Source: Amylostereum areolatum (lineage: Eukaryota; Basidiomycota; Agaricomycetes; Russulales; Stereaceae). From it: a stretch of 64,000 nt of DNA. The DNA lies in the NCBI GenBank assembly GCA_012932865.1, contig SAXG01000002.1, forward strand, positions 806,001 to 870,000, written 5' to 3'. The position numbers and the translations under genes were made by a program. Below, in pieces: positions 45,144-57,060 of this stretch (position 1 is the first letter of the stretch; every line of letters begins with the position of its first letter). The notes under the pieces are model-generated. The model was not told where the DNA came from. It saw nothing but the letters and a program-made list of their open reading frames with translations, and did no database searches.

Positions 45144-47183
45144 TCATGGGCGTAGTTGTATATCATTCAGGACGAAGCCTTCCCTCCATGACCCCTTGAG
45201 CACGTCGAACTTCACCTCTGGGACGTATATGCGCAACCACTGGACCATCTCCTTGCTGATTTGGTGACAGCGAGTGATATCAAGGCTTTTGAGCCTCTGA
45301 GGCCATGCCCATGGCAGGCAGGTGTCGGGGGGTGCAGATTGTGAACGACCGTGACCGTGGACTGGAGCGCGAACGGCCGCAGGGGAAGGATGTGGGTGGG
45401 CACGGGGACGAACTGGAACCGACGGAAGATGACGCGGAGAAGACGGTAGGAGGGGGTAGGGTAACTTCAGGTACGTTCGCGAGGCGTGGATATGCACGGG
45501 CGTGCGCCGAGAGGCGGGATTCAATGAAAATACGCAACGCGTCCCATTCCAGCGTGGTGCATCCATCCAACGTCAGATTTTCGAGCTTCGGGCAGATCCA
45601 AGATTGCGTCACAGGAGTGGACATGGTCTGAAGAAGAGGGGGCGTGTTAACGTTATAGGCGTTACGAACACCCTTTGCCACGCACCCTGAGAATCAACGA
45701 CGAAGCCTCCTCGACGTCAACCAGCTCCAAGGTCCTCAACGTTGGGACGCGGCCCAGAAGTTTGGCGAATTCGAGTTCGTTGAAGAAACATGCCTCGATC
45801 CGGAGATGTTGCAGAGGCAACGACGTCAACGACTGCCGTTTCAGATGATTGATGACCTGGGTGATGTTGTCCATGTAGCACAGCTCAACCTTTTCCAAGG
45901 CTGGAAAGGTGATCTGGCTAAGGATACTGCGAGTCCGGTGAATGCCTGCAGTAGTAGAACGAGGCCTTCGTTAACCGCGGGAGGTGGATGATGTGGGAAG
46001 GGAAACGGCTGTTGTGGTGCGGCTCGTGCTCGAAAGTTGCGCAAGACTCCGCCTCCGTATCGGACATGTTGCGCAAGGTAAGCTCCTCTAGCGCCGGACA
46101 TGCGCGGAGGAGTCCGAGGATCACCAACACCGAAGGAGCGAACCCGTTCCAGTAGCCCCCAAGTTCAAGGGCACGCAGACCACTGACGAGGCCCGCGCTC
46201 CAATCAAAATTGAATGAGTTGAGGGAACATGCGGTCAAATGGGGCATATAGCCTGCGAAGAGGGGAAACGGAGGAGGGGGAGTAGTGCTCGTCGTGCATG
46301 GAGTGGAATATATGAATTTGGAGGTCCTTCGAGCATGGGTGCCTTCTCGCGACAGCGCGCCAAGGCGGCGTGGGCTTGGGGACGGCTGGGCACTGACAAT
46401 CGAAACGATTTCCATCCTCCATATTGACGGTTCGAGAACATCCATCGCGAGGACGATGGCCTCCATCGTGGAACGACCGTCCTCCATTTTGGGATCGAAA
46501 TGGATGGAGACGTCGAGTGGAACGGATTTGGATCGGGAGAGGCGTCGGCTTGCGCGATCGAGAGAGTGGTGGTTGCTCACGACGATCTTCGACCACAAGA
46601 CTGGCGTGGTCACGACCACATTCGACCAATACCGACACACCAACATGAGGCTGGATAGCATGAGGGATTCATCCTCCTGGGTGTCTACGACGCCTATGGC
46701 GAAGATGGAGGCGAGCAGTTCGCTGGGTAGACGCTGGATGGGAGCCTGGAGGCGGACGGCCTGCTCCAGACAGGACTCAAGCTGCTCGCGTTCGTTCATC
46801 AGCAATGCCATCTTGGACTCGAGGCTGGAGAGCGCCTCGCGCAGGTGAGGGATGTTGGCGCCGGCGGGGCGGCTGACGGCAGGCGCAGTCGGCCGAGGCG
46901 ATGGCGGGGTGTCAATAGGTATGACGCGAGGAGCGGACAAGGGTACACCGGTGGATACGGAGTTTGTCACGGGTCTTCTTGTGAAGAATTCGGCGGGGAC
47001 GGCTCTTCTGGAGGAGTGGGAGGGAGCATGGGTTGTCGGAAGTGGGTTGTTGGGAGGCGTGGTGAGCACGACCGGACGAGGCTTTGAACGCGTCGGGGGA
47101 TCACGTCTTGAGGACCTGGTAGACGGGGTAGGACGACGGGCGTCGAGCGGGGGCGGGGGTAGAGGCGAGTGGACGTGAAGCAT
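45144..47183 (-). pseudogene. F-box / leucine-rich protein with about five +1 frame breaks
   Basis: The family is expanded in Agaricomycetes and probably forms SCF ubiquitin ligase adaptors. From ATG 47181-47183 a Pro/Arg-rich head leads to a coiled segment (LREALSSLESKMALLMNERE) and an F-box: APIQRLPSELLASIFAIGVV, VCRYWSNVVVTTPVLWSKIV. The LRR-like part should read WKSFRLSVPSRPQAHAALAR, LQIHIFHSMHDEHYS and PFPLFAGYMPHLTACSLNSF, but these lie in three successive frames (shifts near 46416, 46326 and 46272). A fourth shift near 45951 precedes AGIHRTRSILSQITFPALEK. A fifth (45300-45420) precedes WPQRLKSLDITRCHQISKEM. Each shift is one extra base. A 45620-45680 intron is normal. Either degraded or mis-sequenced; the end MVQWLRIYVPEVKFDVLKGS is intact. 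Confidence 0.75.
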
Positions 47184-47613
47184 GGCGAGAGGAAGTGAAA
47201 GTCGGAATGGACGGGTGCACGGTGGGCACGGGTTATAGGGCACGGACGAGGACAAGGCTCCGAAATCTGAAACAGTTTCGGTATCGGCGCACGAGGGCAG
47301 AGCGATATCGATGGGCGAGGTCGTCGAGCACGACGGCGGACAGAGGCGGGGGAAAAGCGAGAGGCGTCGGGGGACAGGCAAGGGCGGCGGCGGGACTTGC
47401 AGATAAAGGGACGGAAACGCATCTTGGCTGCTTTTATGGGATGGAAAAGAACGGAGACGGGGCGAACGGCGCGAGGCTTCTGGGAGTGCAACGTGTGGTG
47501 AACGCAAAAGATGCATCCACACGAGGCAGAACGCGAGGCAGCTCTTTTATTATTATTTTACGCTCTACCCTCCTCGTGCCTACTATCTTATCGCTCCCGT
47601 ATTTCTTCCTTTT
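47184..47613. other. Intergenic region
   Basis: A 430-bp spacer between the F-box start and the PQ-loop 3' end, both minus strand. Contains the TATA-like element and no other recognised feature. Confidence 0.4.
47233..47238 (-). promoter_or_regulatory. Candidate TATA element of the F-box gene
   Basis: The minus strand reads CTATAA about 50 bp upstream of the F-box start codon. Weak, position-based. Confidence 0.3.
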
Positions 47614-48824
47614 CTACCTCTTTCCCCTCCTTCCTTCTCCGCGGTAATGCACAAATTGTCCGAGCACCTGTCCCGTCTTCAGCTCCTGACACTTCGACAA
47701 AGCAAAATCCACTCACAAACACGTCCAAAAAGATCGTCAGGATGCTCCCTGCTCCCCCGTTCACATGTCAGCCTCGAACGAGCTCCCATTCCAAAATTGT
47801 CTCACCTGCCAGCCAACTCGCATTCGTAATCAGGTGCTCGCTCTCCGTCGACGATACCAGGATCGAGGCTGCGTACGTCGTGTTGCCCATGATTCCGAAG
47901 ATAAACAGTCCCGGCGCCAGTCCTTCGCATTTCGTGTGGAAGTTCTTGTCTGCTTGTCGTCAGCAAATCCGGTATATCCGGACTCGTACCGTAATCCACT
48001 CACATATTTGAGGAAGGCGCGACCCCACTTGGGAGACCGCCCATCGTGAGCAATTAGCGAACCCTCAACGAGGTGCGGCGTAGGGGACTAGAACTCACGG
48101 TACAAGAGAGCGCTGATCCATCCGACCAGTTGACTTCGCCATTCAATGACCTCTCCAGGCCTCGTCGTCTCTTCATCGGCTTTCATCTGCTCGCTGATCG
48201 CCCAAGCCGCGACCCCGGTCACGGCGATGAACATAATTGCCCCAGCGTACTCCAAAATTTGCCTCCTGGCCGAGTGCGTTTTCTCCGAGGCGTGCGGCCC
48301 GTTTCCTCTCTCAAGTAAGGGTGCCTCCTCTCCGGCGCCTGCAGAGATAATGGACCCTTCATCTTCCGGAACGAACACGCTTGGGTGCGTGAGGCTCAGC
48401 CAGCGATAATAGTACACCTGAAAGAGAAGGACGGTGTCGCAGATACTGTACTGCGTTCACTTGTTGAGCCTATGGGCCTGTCTATATTGTGAGACAGACA
48501 CCTACGTAGACGGCCAAGATGATGACCGTCGGCAAAAGACCAGCCATGGCAGCGCCGACAAGGTTGCATAGATCCCCGAGAAGCCATATAATCACGAAGG
48601 GTACGCTCAAGCCTTCCCCGGATTTGAGGCGGTAGTTTTCATATATCTGAGGAGAATAGACGACAACCCTAACAAAGACAGGTCTGCAAACTGTCAGGGG
48701 ATGGATCATATTCGCTTACCATGTCGCGATAGAGATCCAGCCAAGCTGTGGGCCGACGATCAGAGGACATAATCAAGCCGACCAAGTGACCTACCACGCT
48801 GCTGAGCGTGTCGGTAGTGGACAT
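47614..48824 (-). CDS. PQ-loop repeat vacuolar transporter (Ypq1/PQLC2-like)
   Basis: This family exports cationic amino acids across the vacuolar/lysosomal membrane. Start ATG 48822-48824 (MSTTDTLSSV), then LGWISIATW. The first PQ-loop is VVVYSPQIYENYRLKSGEGL followed by SVPFVIIWLLGDLCNLVGAA and LLPTVIILAVYYSICDTVLL. A variable loop has two tandem acidic stretches (VFVPEDEGSIISAGAGEEAP). The second half includes a TM (LEYAGAIMFIAVTGVAAWAI), the second PQ-loop WISALLYLGSRLPQIYKNFH, CEGLAPGLFIFGIMGNTTYA, and ends DVFVLGQFVHYRGEGRRGKR with TAG 47614-47616. About eight exons with canonical introns, and no frame break. Head-to-head with PHB2, 172 bp apart. Confidence 0.88.
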
Positions 48825-48996
48825 GTTTTGACGGTGAGAGCAAGAAGGACTTTGGAGTCACAAGGCCGTCGCGCGCGGCAGATTCCGGCGTGCGCCGCTC
48901 GGCATCTCACGCTCGCGTTGGCTGCCGAGGCGTCGCCGCACGCGTGGGCATCTCTTCAGCCAGACACCGCGCCCACTCTTCTTCATCGACGCGACC
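48825..48996. promoter_or_regulatory. Compact bidirectional promoter, PQ-loop transporter / PHB2
   Basis: Only 172 bp separate two divergent start codons, so the region must serve both genes. GC-rich, without a clear TATA box. Confidence 0.45.
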
Positions 48997-50344
48997 ATGA
49001 ACAACCAACAAGAAGCATTTAAGAGGCTGGCTCAGCAGATTCAAAGGGCTAGCAAGGGTAGGTGGATTCCCCGGTGGGACACCGAAAGGGTTCTTCGCTG
49101 GTGGAGGCCTTGTGGTTGCGCTCGTTGCGGGAGGCCTGGCTCTCAATGCTAGCATGTTCAACGGTGTGTTGCAACAACCCTTTTTATGAAACGTGCTCCT
49201 GAAGTCTATTGCTCTAGTGGACGGCGGTCATCGTGCCATCAAATATACAAGGTAGATTCCCGCTGCCTGTTCCGTTGTTCTCGTTCTCTTACCCCGCATC
49301 CCAGACTGCACGGCGTCACAGAGGATGTTTACTCGGAAGGTACCCATATCGTGGTGCGTATACTTCATACCTCTTAACGGCTTGTCGCCTGAAGTCTCGC
49401 GTAGATTCCGTGGTTCGAGACGCCCATCCTGTTCGACATCCGAGCGAAGCCACGGAGTATCGCTAGCTTGACTGGTACAAAAGGTACGCAGCCGTAGCCT
49501 CATTTTTTATCTTCGGTGAGGCTCATGCGTCATGACAGACCTGCAAATGGTCAACATTACCTGCCGTGTGCTCTCGAGGCCGGCACCACAATCCCTTCCC
49601 ACCATCTACCGCGAACTCGGACAAGACTATGACGAACGGGTGTTGCCGTCCATCGTTAATGAAGTCCTGAAGAGTGTGGTGGCCCAGTTTAATGCCAGCC
49701 AACTCATCACGCAGCGTGAGATGGTACGCACGTCGCTTTTTTGCTTCTTCGCGAGTTCGCTCATTCCGCTCAGGTTTCTCGTTTGGTCAGAGAGAATCTG
49801 ACGCTCCGTGCTCTGCGTTTCAACCTTGTTCTGGATGACGTCTCTATTACCCATGTCGCTTTCTCTCCGGAGTTCACCCATGCTGTCGAGGCGAAACAGG
49901 TCAGCCTTCCGTCCATGTTTTTTTTGCTCGGGAAAACTAGATAACTCGTTCAGGTCGCCCAACAAACGGCTCTCCGGGCTGCCTTCCTTGTGGACCAGGC
50001 TATCCAGGAAAAGCAGGTATGTTACTCCACATCTCACTTCGAAACCTTGTTACTCACCTCGATGCAGTCCATCATCGTCCGTGCCCAGGGTGAGGCGCGG
50101 AGCGCGGAACTTATAGGAGAGGCGATGCAGAAGAATAAGGGCTTCTTACAATTAAGAAGGTTGGAAGCGGCGCGGGACATTGCCACGTTGCTATCCCAGT
50201 CAGGCAATAAGGTCATGTTGGACTCGGAGACACTACTTTTGAATGGTGAGTTGGCTTTTCCTACCTCTACCGTTCTCTTAGCTGATACGTACCCCTTCAG
50301 TGGCCGGGAACGACTTGCAGGAGCTTTTGAAAGTTAAGAAGTAG
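48997..50344 (+). CDS. PHB2: Prohibitin-2
   Basis: PHB2 forms ring complexes with PHB1 in the mitochondrial inner membrane. From ATG 48997-48999 ([20 protein letters not shown]) the sole TM is [20 protein letters not shown]. The SPFH/prohibitin domain follows: [79 protein letters not shown] and [20 protein letters not shown]. The coiled-coil tail contains [20 protein letters not shown] and [20 protein letters not shown]. It ends [14 protein letters not shown] and TAG 50342-50344. Eight or nine exons; each junction restores a conserved motif (for example [12 protein letters not shown] over 49250-49312). Confidence 0.95.
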
Positions 50345-50829
50345 TTTTTGCTTCGCCATACTGTTCAAGTCTGGCCTGTTTTTCACTGTCGCAACACCGT
50401 CACCACTCCATTGCAGCCTATCTCATGCTTTCTTTAGCCCAGCTCGCGTCTATCTCAATTCAATAACCCTGGCAAGGTTTTGTTTCCTTTCGGCTCGCTT
50501 TGTTCTGTGTTACCGAGTTTGAATGTGCCTCTACCTTGTGACCAGCACTGAGACCGTGGCGTTGTCTTCCAAGTTGATGGGACGACATATCAGACCAGTG
50601 TGCTCGGTTTAGCTGGCCGAGAGAGGTTTTCGGATGGAGTGTGGAGATATTGCCTCGCGTCGTCTCCTGATTGCACCTCTGCACCGGGAAGACGGTGAGC
50701 TGACACGCGCACGTGATCCAAACGACCCCAGTATTCCGACGCGTCGTTCGGTTGGCACGATCCATTCACCTCCTTCACCTGCCTCTCTCCACCCCATCAT
50801 CTTTCCGCTAGTACAAGACGTATCACAGA
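50345..50829. other. Tandem intergenic region
   Basis: A 485-bp spacer between PHB2 and MSH5, both plus. It should hold the MSH5 promoter. No meiotic regulatory element could be assigned with confidence. Confidence 0.4.
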
Positions 50830-53800
50830 ATGTCGAAGCGACGTGCAGTGTCGTCTGACCGGTCCGCAAGCACCCCTTCCAAGCGCACGACAGAGACTCG
50901 CCCAGGGTCGGACGTGGAACAAACCAATTCATCTGACGGAGCAAGAAAGAAGGTTAGGTGGGGCAGTCATATGGACGAAGAAGGACAAGTCGGCGAAGAA
51001 TCCATCTTTGAAGACGCAGTGGATGGACCCGAAAAGGTACGCCGCAATGCCCTTGTCCGATCGCTTGCTCATCGGTTGGGCGCCGTACCAGATATGTTTG
51101 GCTGCCTCATGCTCAGGGTAGGATGCCATGCGTATGATACCCTCGGTATATGCGCTCAAGGATGAGCGTTCAGTGGAAGAGTAGGCTGCGCGTACTACGA
51201 TCCCGTCAAATGTGTCGTCTACGTGCTCGAAGATACGCAGGAAGGCGCCCATTTTGACTTGTCGCGCATGTGTTGAGTTACTTTTCCTGCTCGCTTCACT
51301 ATCTGTACTGATAGGGTAAATAGTGCTTGAACAAACTTCTCCAGACATCGTACTGACGAGCACTCAAGCTGACGACGAATTCATGGATGTTTGTCGCAAT
51401 TTCGGTAGTCTTTGCTTCGTTCCAGTGGATATATGCGCATATGTTGACTACACATGATGCTAGCCGATGCTTCTGACGGAATTTTTCAGCTTCGACCTCA
51501 CAAGGACTTCAAACCCACCAAAGGAAAGAACTCCCTGATATCCCTAGGCCTGCTGTCGGAACTCTCGGAAGACGTCCACGAGCAATGTGGTGGCTCAGAA
51601 GCGCAGCTCGAAGCCACAAACGCGTACGAGTTCATGCAAGCCCGCAGGGAAACCCATGGAGACCCTACTCTCAGACGGTGGAATGCATCCGTCAGGATGG
51701 CGAACTACGCCGCGGTAGATTCATCTCCTTTGGCAGTAAGCTCGCGCTTCATAAACGCTCTTTGTCTGATTGGCTAATGTGCAATATGCTCCCAGCTAGG
51801 TTCGATAGGCGCACTACTAGATTATTTGGCGCGGGAACGAGCCGTCGGGCAACTTGAGGACGAAGGAATAGGCGGCCTGCGGATAACCGGAATAGAAACC
51901 CTGACATTGTAAGTTGTGCAATCAAGTGGATACATCGAAAGCTGACGTCTATCTCCATGTAGGGATGAAGTGATGCAGATTAACGCTGACGCCCTCGCGT
52001 GAAGTTGCCTGCTTGACTTCGTTGGTTATCTCATCTCACTCCAAGTTTGCTTAGTTCGTTGCAGATTTTTGAAAACGAAAGTCATGCCTCTATTCCACTC
52101 TGACAAGACCAAAGAAGGGTTGTCTCTCTTCGGTAAGTGTCCGATGCATCTGGTCCTGCGTCTTATCTTACCAGAAGGCGACAGGAATTTTGAATAACAC
52201 AAAGACTGCGTTGGGATTAGCTCTCATGAGAACTTGGTTGTTAAGACCATCGCTCTCCATTCCTGTCATCGCCGCCCGGCATGACGCAGTGGCGTGTTTT
52301 ACGCGCCCTGAAAACCTTGATACGGCCACTGACATGCACGACCACTTGAAGGGCATCAAGAATATCCCGAAGATCTTAGCGACAATGAAAACAGATAGGG
52401 CGCGCATTGTGGAGTGGCAAGGCCTGGTCAAAGTAGGCTTCTTCTTCCTTTCGAACAATCGGACCGCTTAAAGAACCTTTGGCACAGTTTGTCTTTCATT
52501 CCGCTATGCTGCGTGACAAATTATCGGAGCTGTCCGCGGCGGGCGATGTTGAGATCGTACGCAAGGTGCGCATCGATGTCCTTGTGCATGAGAAGAGTTG
52601 TGGATGAACGCCACCCAGTTGGTCCGTGCTCTCGACAACGCTAGTTTCAAAGAGGTCGGAACAATCGTCAATCATACGGTATTTCTGGCTCGGTTCTGTC
52701 CCCTCTTTACGCTGAAATGGAATTTGAGATCGATTGGGAGGAGTCTGCGGTCGCCGGAAGGGTCTGTGTTCGTGCTCATGTCGACGAAGAGCTGGACAAC
52801 CGCAAACACGTCTACAACGGCATAGACGCGATCCTTGTACATCGTTCGCATTCTCTTCGCATGGTCGTTTAAGTTCTGATATAACGCATAGAGCAATGTG
52901 GCAGAGGAGATTGGCTCTACTCTCTTGCCATCTTACGCAACGAGCATCAACGTGGTCTATTTCCCTCAGCTGGGTATGTTACATCTTTAGCCTAGAATTT
53001 GACGGTGGCAAACTTGTATAGGTTTCCTCATCTGCATACCGTACCTGGAGGAATGGAAGACAGGTAGCGGTATCGAAGTGCCCGACGGATGGACGTTCCA
53101 GGTGTGTATCTGGTATCTTCCCGGAGACTTCACGTTCACGAAGCGGATCTCAGTTTTCCTCAGAGTATGTGGCACGATGCCAGTATCAGAAGAAGGTTCA
53201 TTGTTAACTGGTGTTCACGGGCAGATCGCACGTGTACTTCAAGAACACGAAAATGCACGGTAGGTAATTTACGTCGATATGGTTCACTGGCCTAATCTTG
53301 GCAATAGATTTGGATACACATCTTGGAGATCTTTACACGGCCATCGTTGGTGCGCATTTTCAGACATCGTTCAGCAGGTCGTGTCTTACGCCAATGATAC
53401 TACACAGACCGGGAACTTGAACTCATCCAAGAACTGCAAGAGAAGGTCCTTCAATACGCTGACCCCATGAACCACACGTGTCACGTCTATGCCGAGCTTG
53501 ACTGTCTTTTGTGCTTTGCTGAGGCATCGACAACTTATGACTACCGACGGCCACAGATGAGCACGGAGAACATCCTTTGTATCAAACAAGGCCGGTGAGC
53601 ATCGCTTTACTCCATCTTTTGCACTCAGACCGATCTTTGATACAATCTAGCCACCCCTTGCAAGAACAAGTTGTCGATACGTTCGTCCCCAATGGTATCC
53701 TGCTCGTGGGAGGTGCAGGAAATGGGGCTTTCCCTGCCGTGCATGGCGAAGACGACGGCTCGTCCTCCGAAGGGACTCTCCTAGGCAACAGTGTCATGGT

Positions 53801-55095
53801 TTGCACAGGCGCGAACGCTTGCGGGAAGGTGTGTTCTATTACATTCCTCACAATGAGGATTGTCTCAAGGAGGCCTCCAGAGCGTGTATCTGAAACAGGT
53901 CGGCGTCTCTTTTGCTACTTGCTGCATGCTCTGACGCATCCGATGTAGGTCGCGCTGATCCAGTTCATGGCACAAATAGGATGGTACGCTCTTTATTTGG
54001 GGTCTTTTCGATATCGGTACTGAATGCTGTAGCTTCGTTCCCGCCGAGTCGGCGATCCTTGGCACTGTGGATAAGAGTATGTTCTCTGATCACAACCTTG
54101 GTAATGCCGCTGACAGTAAATCCTTAGTATTTACGCGTGTGCAAACGCGGGAATCTGTCTCGAAGGTGACAAGTGTACCCACCCTGTACCATGCACCGTT
54201 CTCATACATTTTCACTAGGTTCAGTCTGCATTCATGATCGATTTGAACCAAGTATCATTGGCCCTTCGAAACTCAACTTCGCGCTCCTTGATCCTCCTGG
54301 ATGAGTTCGGCAAGGGAACTATATCAACTGGTGGGCATTCATTTCACTTCTGAAAAGTCAAAACCAGTGACCGATCGATCACTGTCAAAGATGGCGCGGG
54401 ACTTTTCTGCGGTGTCATCCGGAGCCTTCTCGCTCGTGGCGAAGACTGCCCCAAAGTCATCGCCACGACACACTTTCATGAAGTCTTCCGCGCGGGCCTC
54501 ATGGACGTACATCTCCTTCCAATTTCATTCGTACATATGGAAGTCATGTTTACCAACGATAGCGGGAACGTCGTTGGGCAAGAAATTTCCAGCACCGTGA
54601 TTAACAAAGAGGATGATGTTGATGGAGGCGAGGATAAGGAAAACGTCGGCGTTGGAGACACGATCACATATCTATACCGGCAAGCCCCTAGCGAATCTCT
54701 TGATTTCTTACCACTGATATATATCCTGTTGTAGAGTGGCCAACGGCCTGTCCTTACATTCGCATGCTGCCCGCTGCGCCGAACTCTGCGGAATCCCGTC
54801 TCATGTGGTGCAAAGGGCACGATATGTCAGGTGCGTTTTTCATGGGCCCGAATCGTATATTGGCCCACTAAGTTCTCGTATCAGCGAACTGTTGGCGTCG
54901 CGAGAGATCACACGTCTATTAGACGAGGCCATGACCGAGGAGCAGTGGATCGAGATGGAAAAAGCAGAAGAAGTTTGCAGGCGTTTTCTGACGTGGGACC
55001 TAGCCACTCAATCCACCGAGACTGAAGGCGAGGTGAAAGCTATGCTATCTGCTGTATTATGTCGTGAAAATGGTAGCGATGGTGGTGAGAGGTAG
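50830..55095 (+). CDS. MSH5: Meiotic MutS homologue MSH5
   Basis: Msh4-Msh5 clamps stabilise recombination intermediates and promote crossovers in meiosis. Start ATG 50830-50832. After a basic head (to DGPEK), introns join [20 protein letters not shown] and [20 protein letters not shown] with [20 protein letters not shown]. The core reads [20 protein letters not shown] and [20 protein letters not shown] with [17 protein letters not shown]; later [10 protein letters not shown] and [19 protein letters not shown]. Exon 53154-53164 is 11 nt and gives FQFSSESHVYF. The ATPase domain has [19 protein letters not shown], Walker [41 protein letters not shown], Walker [13 protein letters not shown] and [20 protein letters not shown]. 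It ends acidic at TAG 55093-55095. All frames close without disruption over more than 20 exons. Confidence 0.95.
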
Positions 55096-55265
55096 TTAGT
55101 TCTCTACGTCCAATGAACCGGTGTTTCTCATGCCAAACTGCGGCTATATATTAACGCAACACTACAGGTATGTTAATTTCCTCTAGACAGTACAAATTAG
55201 ACGAGGGAAGTCCAAGAAGTATAGGGATGGTCCGAGTCGTGCACACTACGTGATCTATCCTGCAT

Positions 55266-56609
55266 CTAGTTGTTCTCTTTGTGGATCTCCAGACCTGGTG
55301 GTGCACCCAATGCTGAAAACGGAATCGTGAGTAATTGAACGCGGGTGTTACCTATCATTAGACCCACCTTGCTTCACCGCGCCATATATAAGGAACTGGC
55401 CCGACACCAGTCCTGCTGTCATCACCATCCTGGGACCAAGGCCGGCGAACAAACCCTTCACCCCTGCTTGCTTAGCCAGCGCTCCGAGACGATACATCAT
55501 GCTGCCTTCTGGCCCATGACCCTTGTTAATTTGCGAGAGCAGTGTGTCCGCCGGCTGTGCAAAGAAAACCGATGAGTGAATCTGAAACCTAACACCAAAG
55601 ACCGCTACACACCTGACTCAGGATGGCTGCAGCAAACCCGGCGATGATCCCGCTACCAAGCGAAATGCCGAACTGGGAGGTTGAGGACAAGTCCCTCTTG
55701 GTCTCTTCTGACATGGACCGGAGGGCTAGCTCGTGGCACAGTTCATTTACGGTAAACTGGCCGATGGCGTACGGAATTTGTCTGTTTCATAGGTCAAGAA
55801 AGGAATCGGGGCGACGACCAGCAGACGTACTTGAATAATATAGGTATGAAACCTGCGTAGAGATCACGCACGCCGCCTTCGCGTACGAGACGAGTAAACC
55901 CACTCGCAAGACCAGTAGCGTAACCTCGCTGCGAGACCATACGTATACGCGTCGCTTCCAGCGGAGTGAGTAGGATATCAGCAAATACTCTAAGTTATAA
56001 GTTACGTTGGTCAGTGACACGAACAAACTTGAGGAGGTATAAACGTACTCCGCCACGCTGGCGGCACCCAAGTAAATCGCGGTGCGGTATTTTACCGCAG
56101 TCTCCTGGTCACCCGCGATTTGAACGAAAGTCTTCTTCCAGAATTCATAGCCAGCGAACTTGGCTCCTCCCTGGACGAGGTAGCCCACAGCGGTGGGTCC
56201 AAAGCCGGTAAGAAGCGCCGAAGCGCCCTCTTTGGCAACAATATACCGACCGCCGGACAGGAGAGAATGGCGAGCAAGAGCAGGGTCAATCTGCATGCGG
56301 GTCTTCACGACATCGATAGCTGACAGTCTGTTCGATTCAGATGTTCACCGACGAGACCCAAAGCACTCACGCGTCATAGCCCCATGCGTCAGGCTATGGG
56401 AGCATCAATCGGTCATGAGCAAGGGATTCAATAGATTAGATTGCGGGTATCACGTACGTGCAACATAGCGCCCCTGGAAAGGTGTCAGTGCACAATAGCA
56501 ATAGAATGAAAAGGTAGACAGACGAACCTGCGGCAAAGAAGCTCGTGTAGTTCGCCGGAGTGAATTGGGGCACCTGAAATGGCTGGGGTTGCCTTTTCTC
56601 GGAGGACAT
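55266..56609 (-). CDS. Mitochondrial phosphate carrier
   Basis: This solute carrier imports phosphate (and possibly copper) across the inner mitochondrial membrane. From ATG 56607-56609 (MSSEKRQPQPFQVPQFTPAN) an extended N-terminus leads to the three carrier repeats. Signature motifs: TPIDVVKTRMQ (restored across a 56-bp-class intron), LTPLEATRIRMVSQRG and QPADTLLSQINKGHG. Others are GFGPTAVGYLVQGGAKFAGY, YEFWKKTFVQIAG, AYAGFIPILF-like YAGFIPILFKQIPYAIGQFT and GLGPRMVMTAGLVSGQFLIY. It ends APPGLEIHKENN and TAG 55266-55268. The set matches yeast Mir1/Pic2; I cannot separate the two. Confidence 0.93.
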
Positions 56610-57060
56610 GTGAAGGCCGATGGTAATGGGGGAAATATGGGAGGTGGATGGGGGGTGGTCATGCTGATTCGAGAGACTTATAAGGACACGACGAGCGACG
56701 CTCGGAGCGACGACTGTCGACCGCGGGTCAATGACGTCACGCGTCTCCCGGACTCGCCGGGAATTCGGTCACCTCCTCTGACGCGTTTTCATTGGGTGCC
56801 CTCTTCAACGTTGCTCATTGGGCGAGGCAACATGTCGTACCGGGTCCTTGAAGGTGACGATGAATGACGATGGGAGTGAATGAAGCACAAACTCTTCGAG
56901 CATCAAATTTTAAATGGGAGCGTTCGGAATCGTCGTCCCTGGCTAGTCTCGGAACGTTATGGAGGTCCTCCGAACCATGATGCGATACGATGCATAATGG
57001 GACATACATCAGCCATGTGTAGCATATAGCCCAGTACAGGCCCACAAACTTTCCTCCCTA
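56610..57060. other. Intergenic region
   Basis: A 451-bp spacer between the phosphate carrier start and the 3' end of the TPR/F-box gene, both minus. It holds the TATA element at 56678-56683; nothing else recognised. Confidence 0.4.
56678..56683 (-). promoter_or_regulatory. Candidate TATA box of the phosphate carrier gene
   Basis: The minus strand reads TATAAG about 70 bp upstream of the start codon. Confidence 0.4.

Noticed and set aside
51160..51200. Suspected frameshift before GCAYYD in MSH5
   Set aside because: Resolved by two ordinary introns joining [10 protein letters not shown] to RVGCAYYD; no disruption remains.
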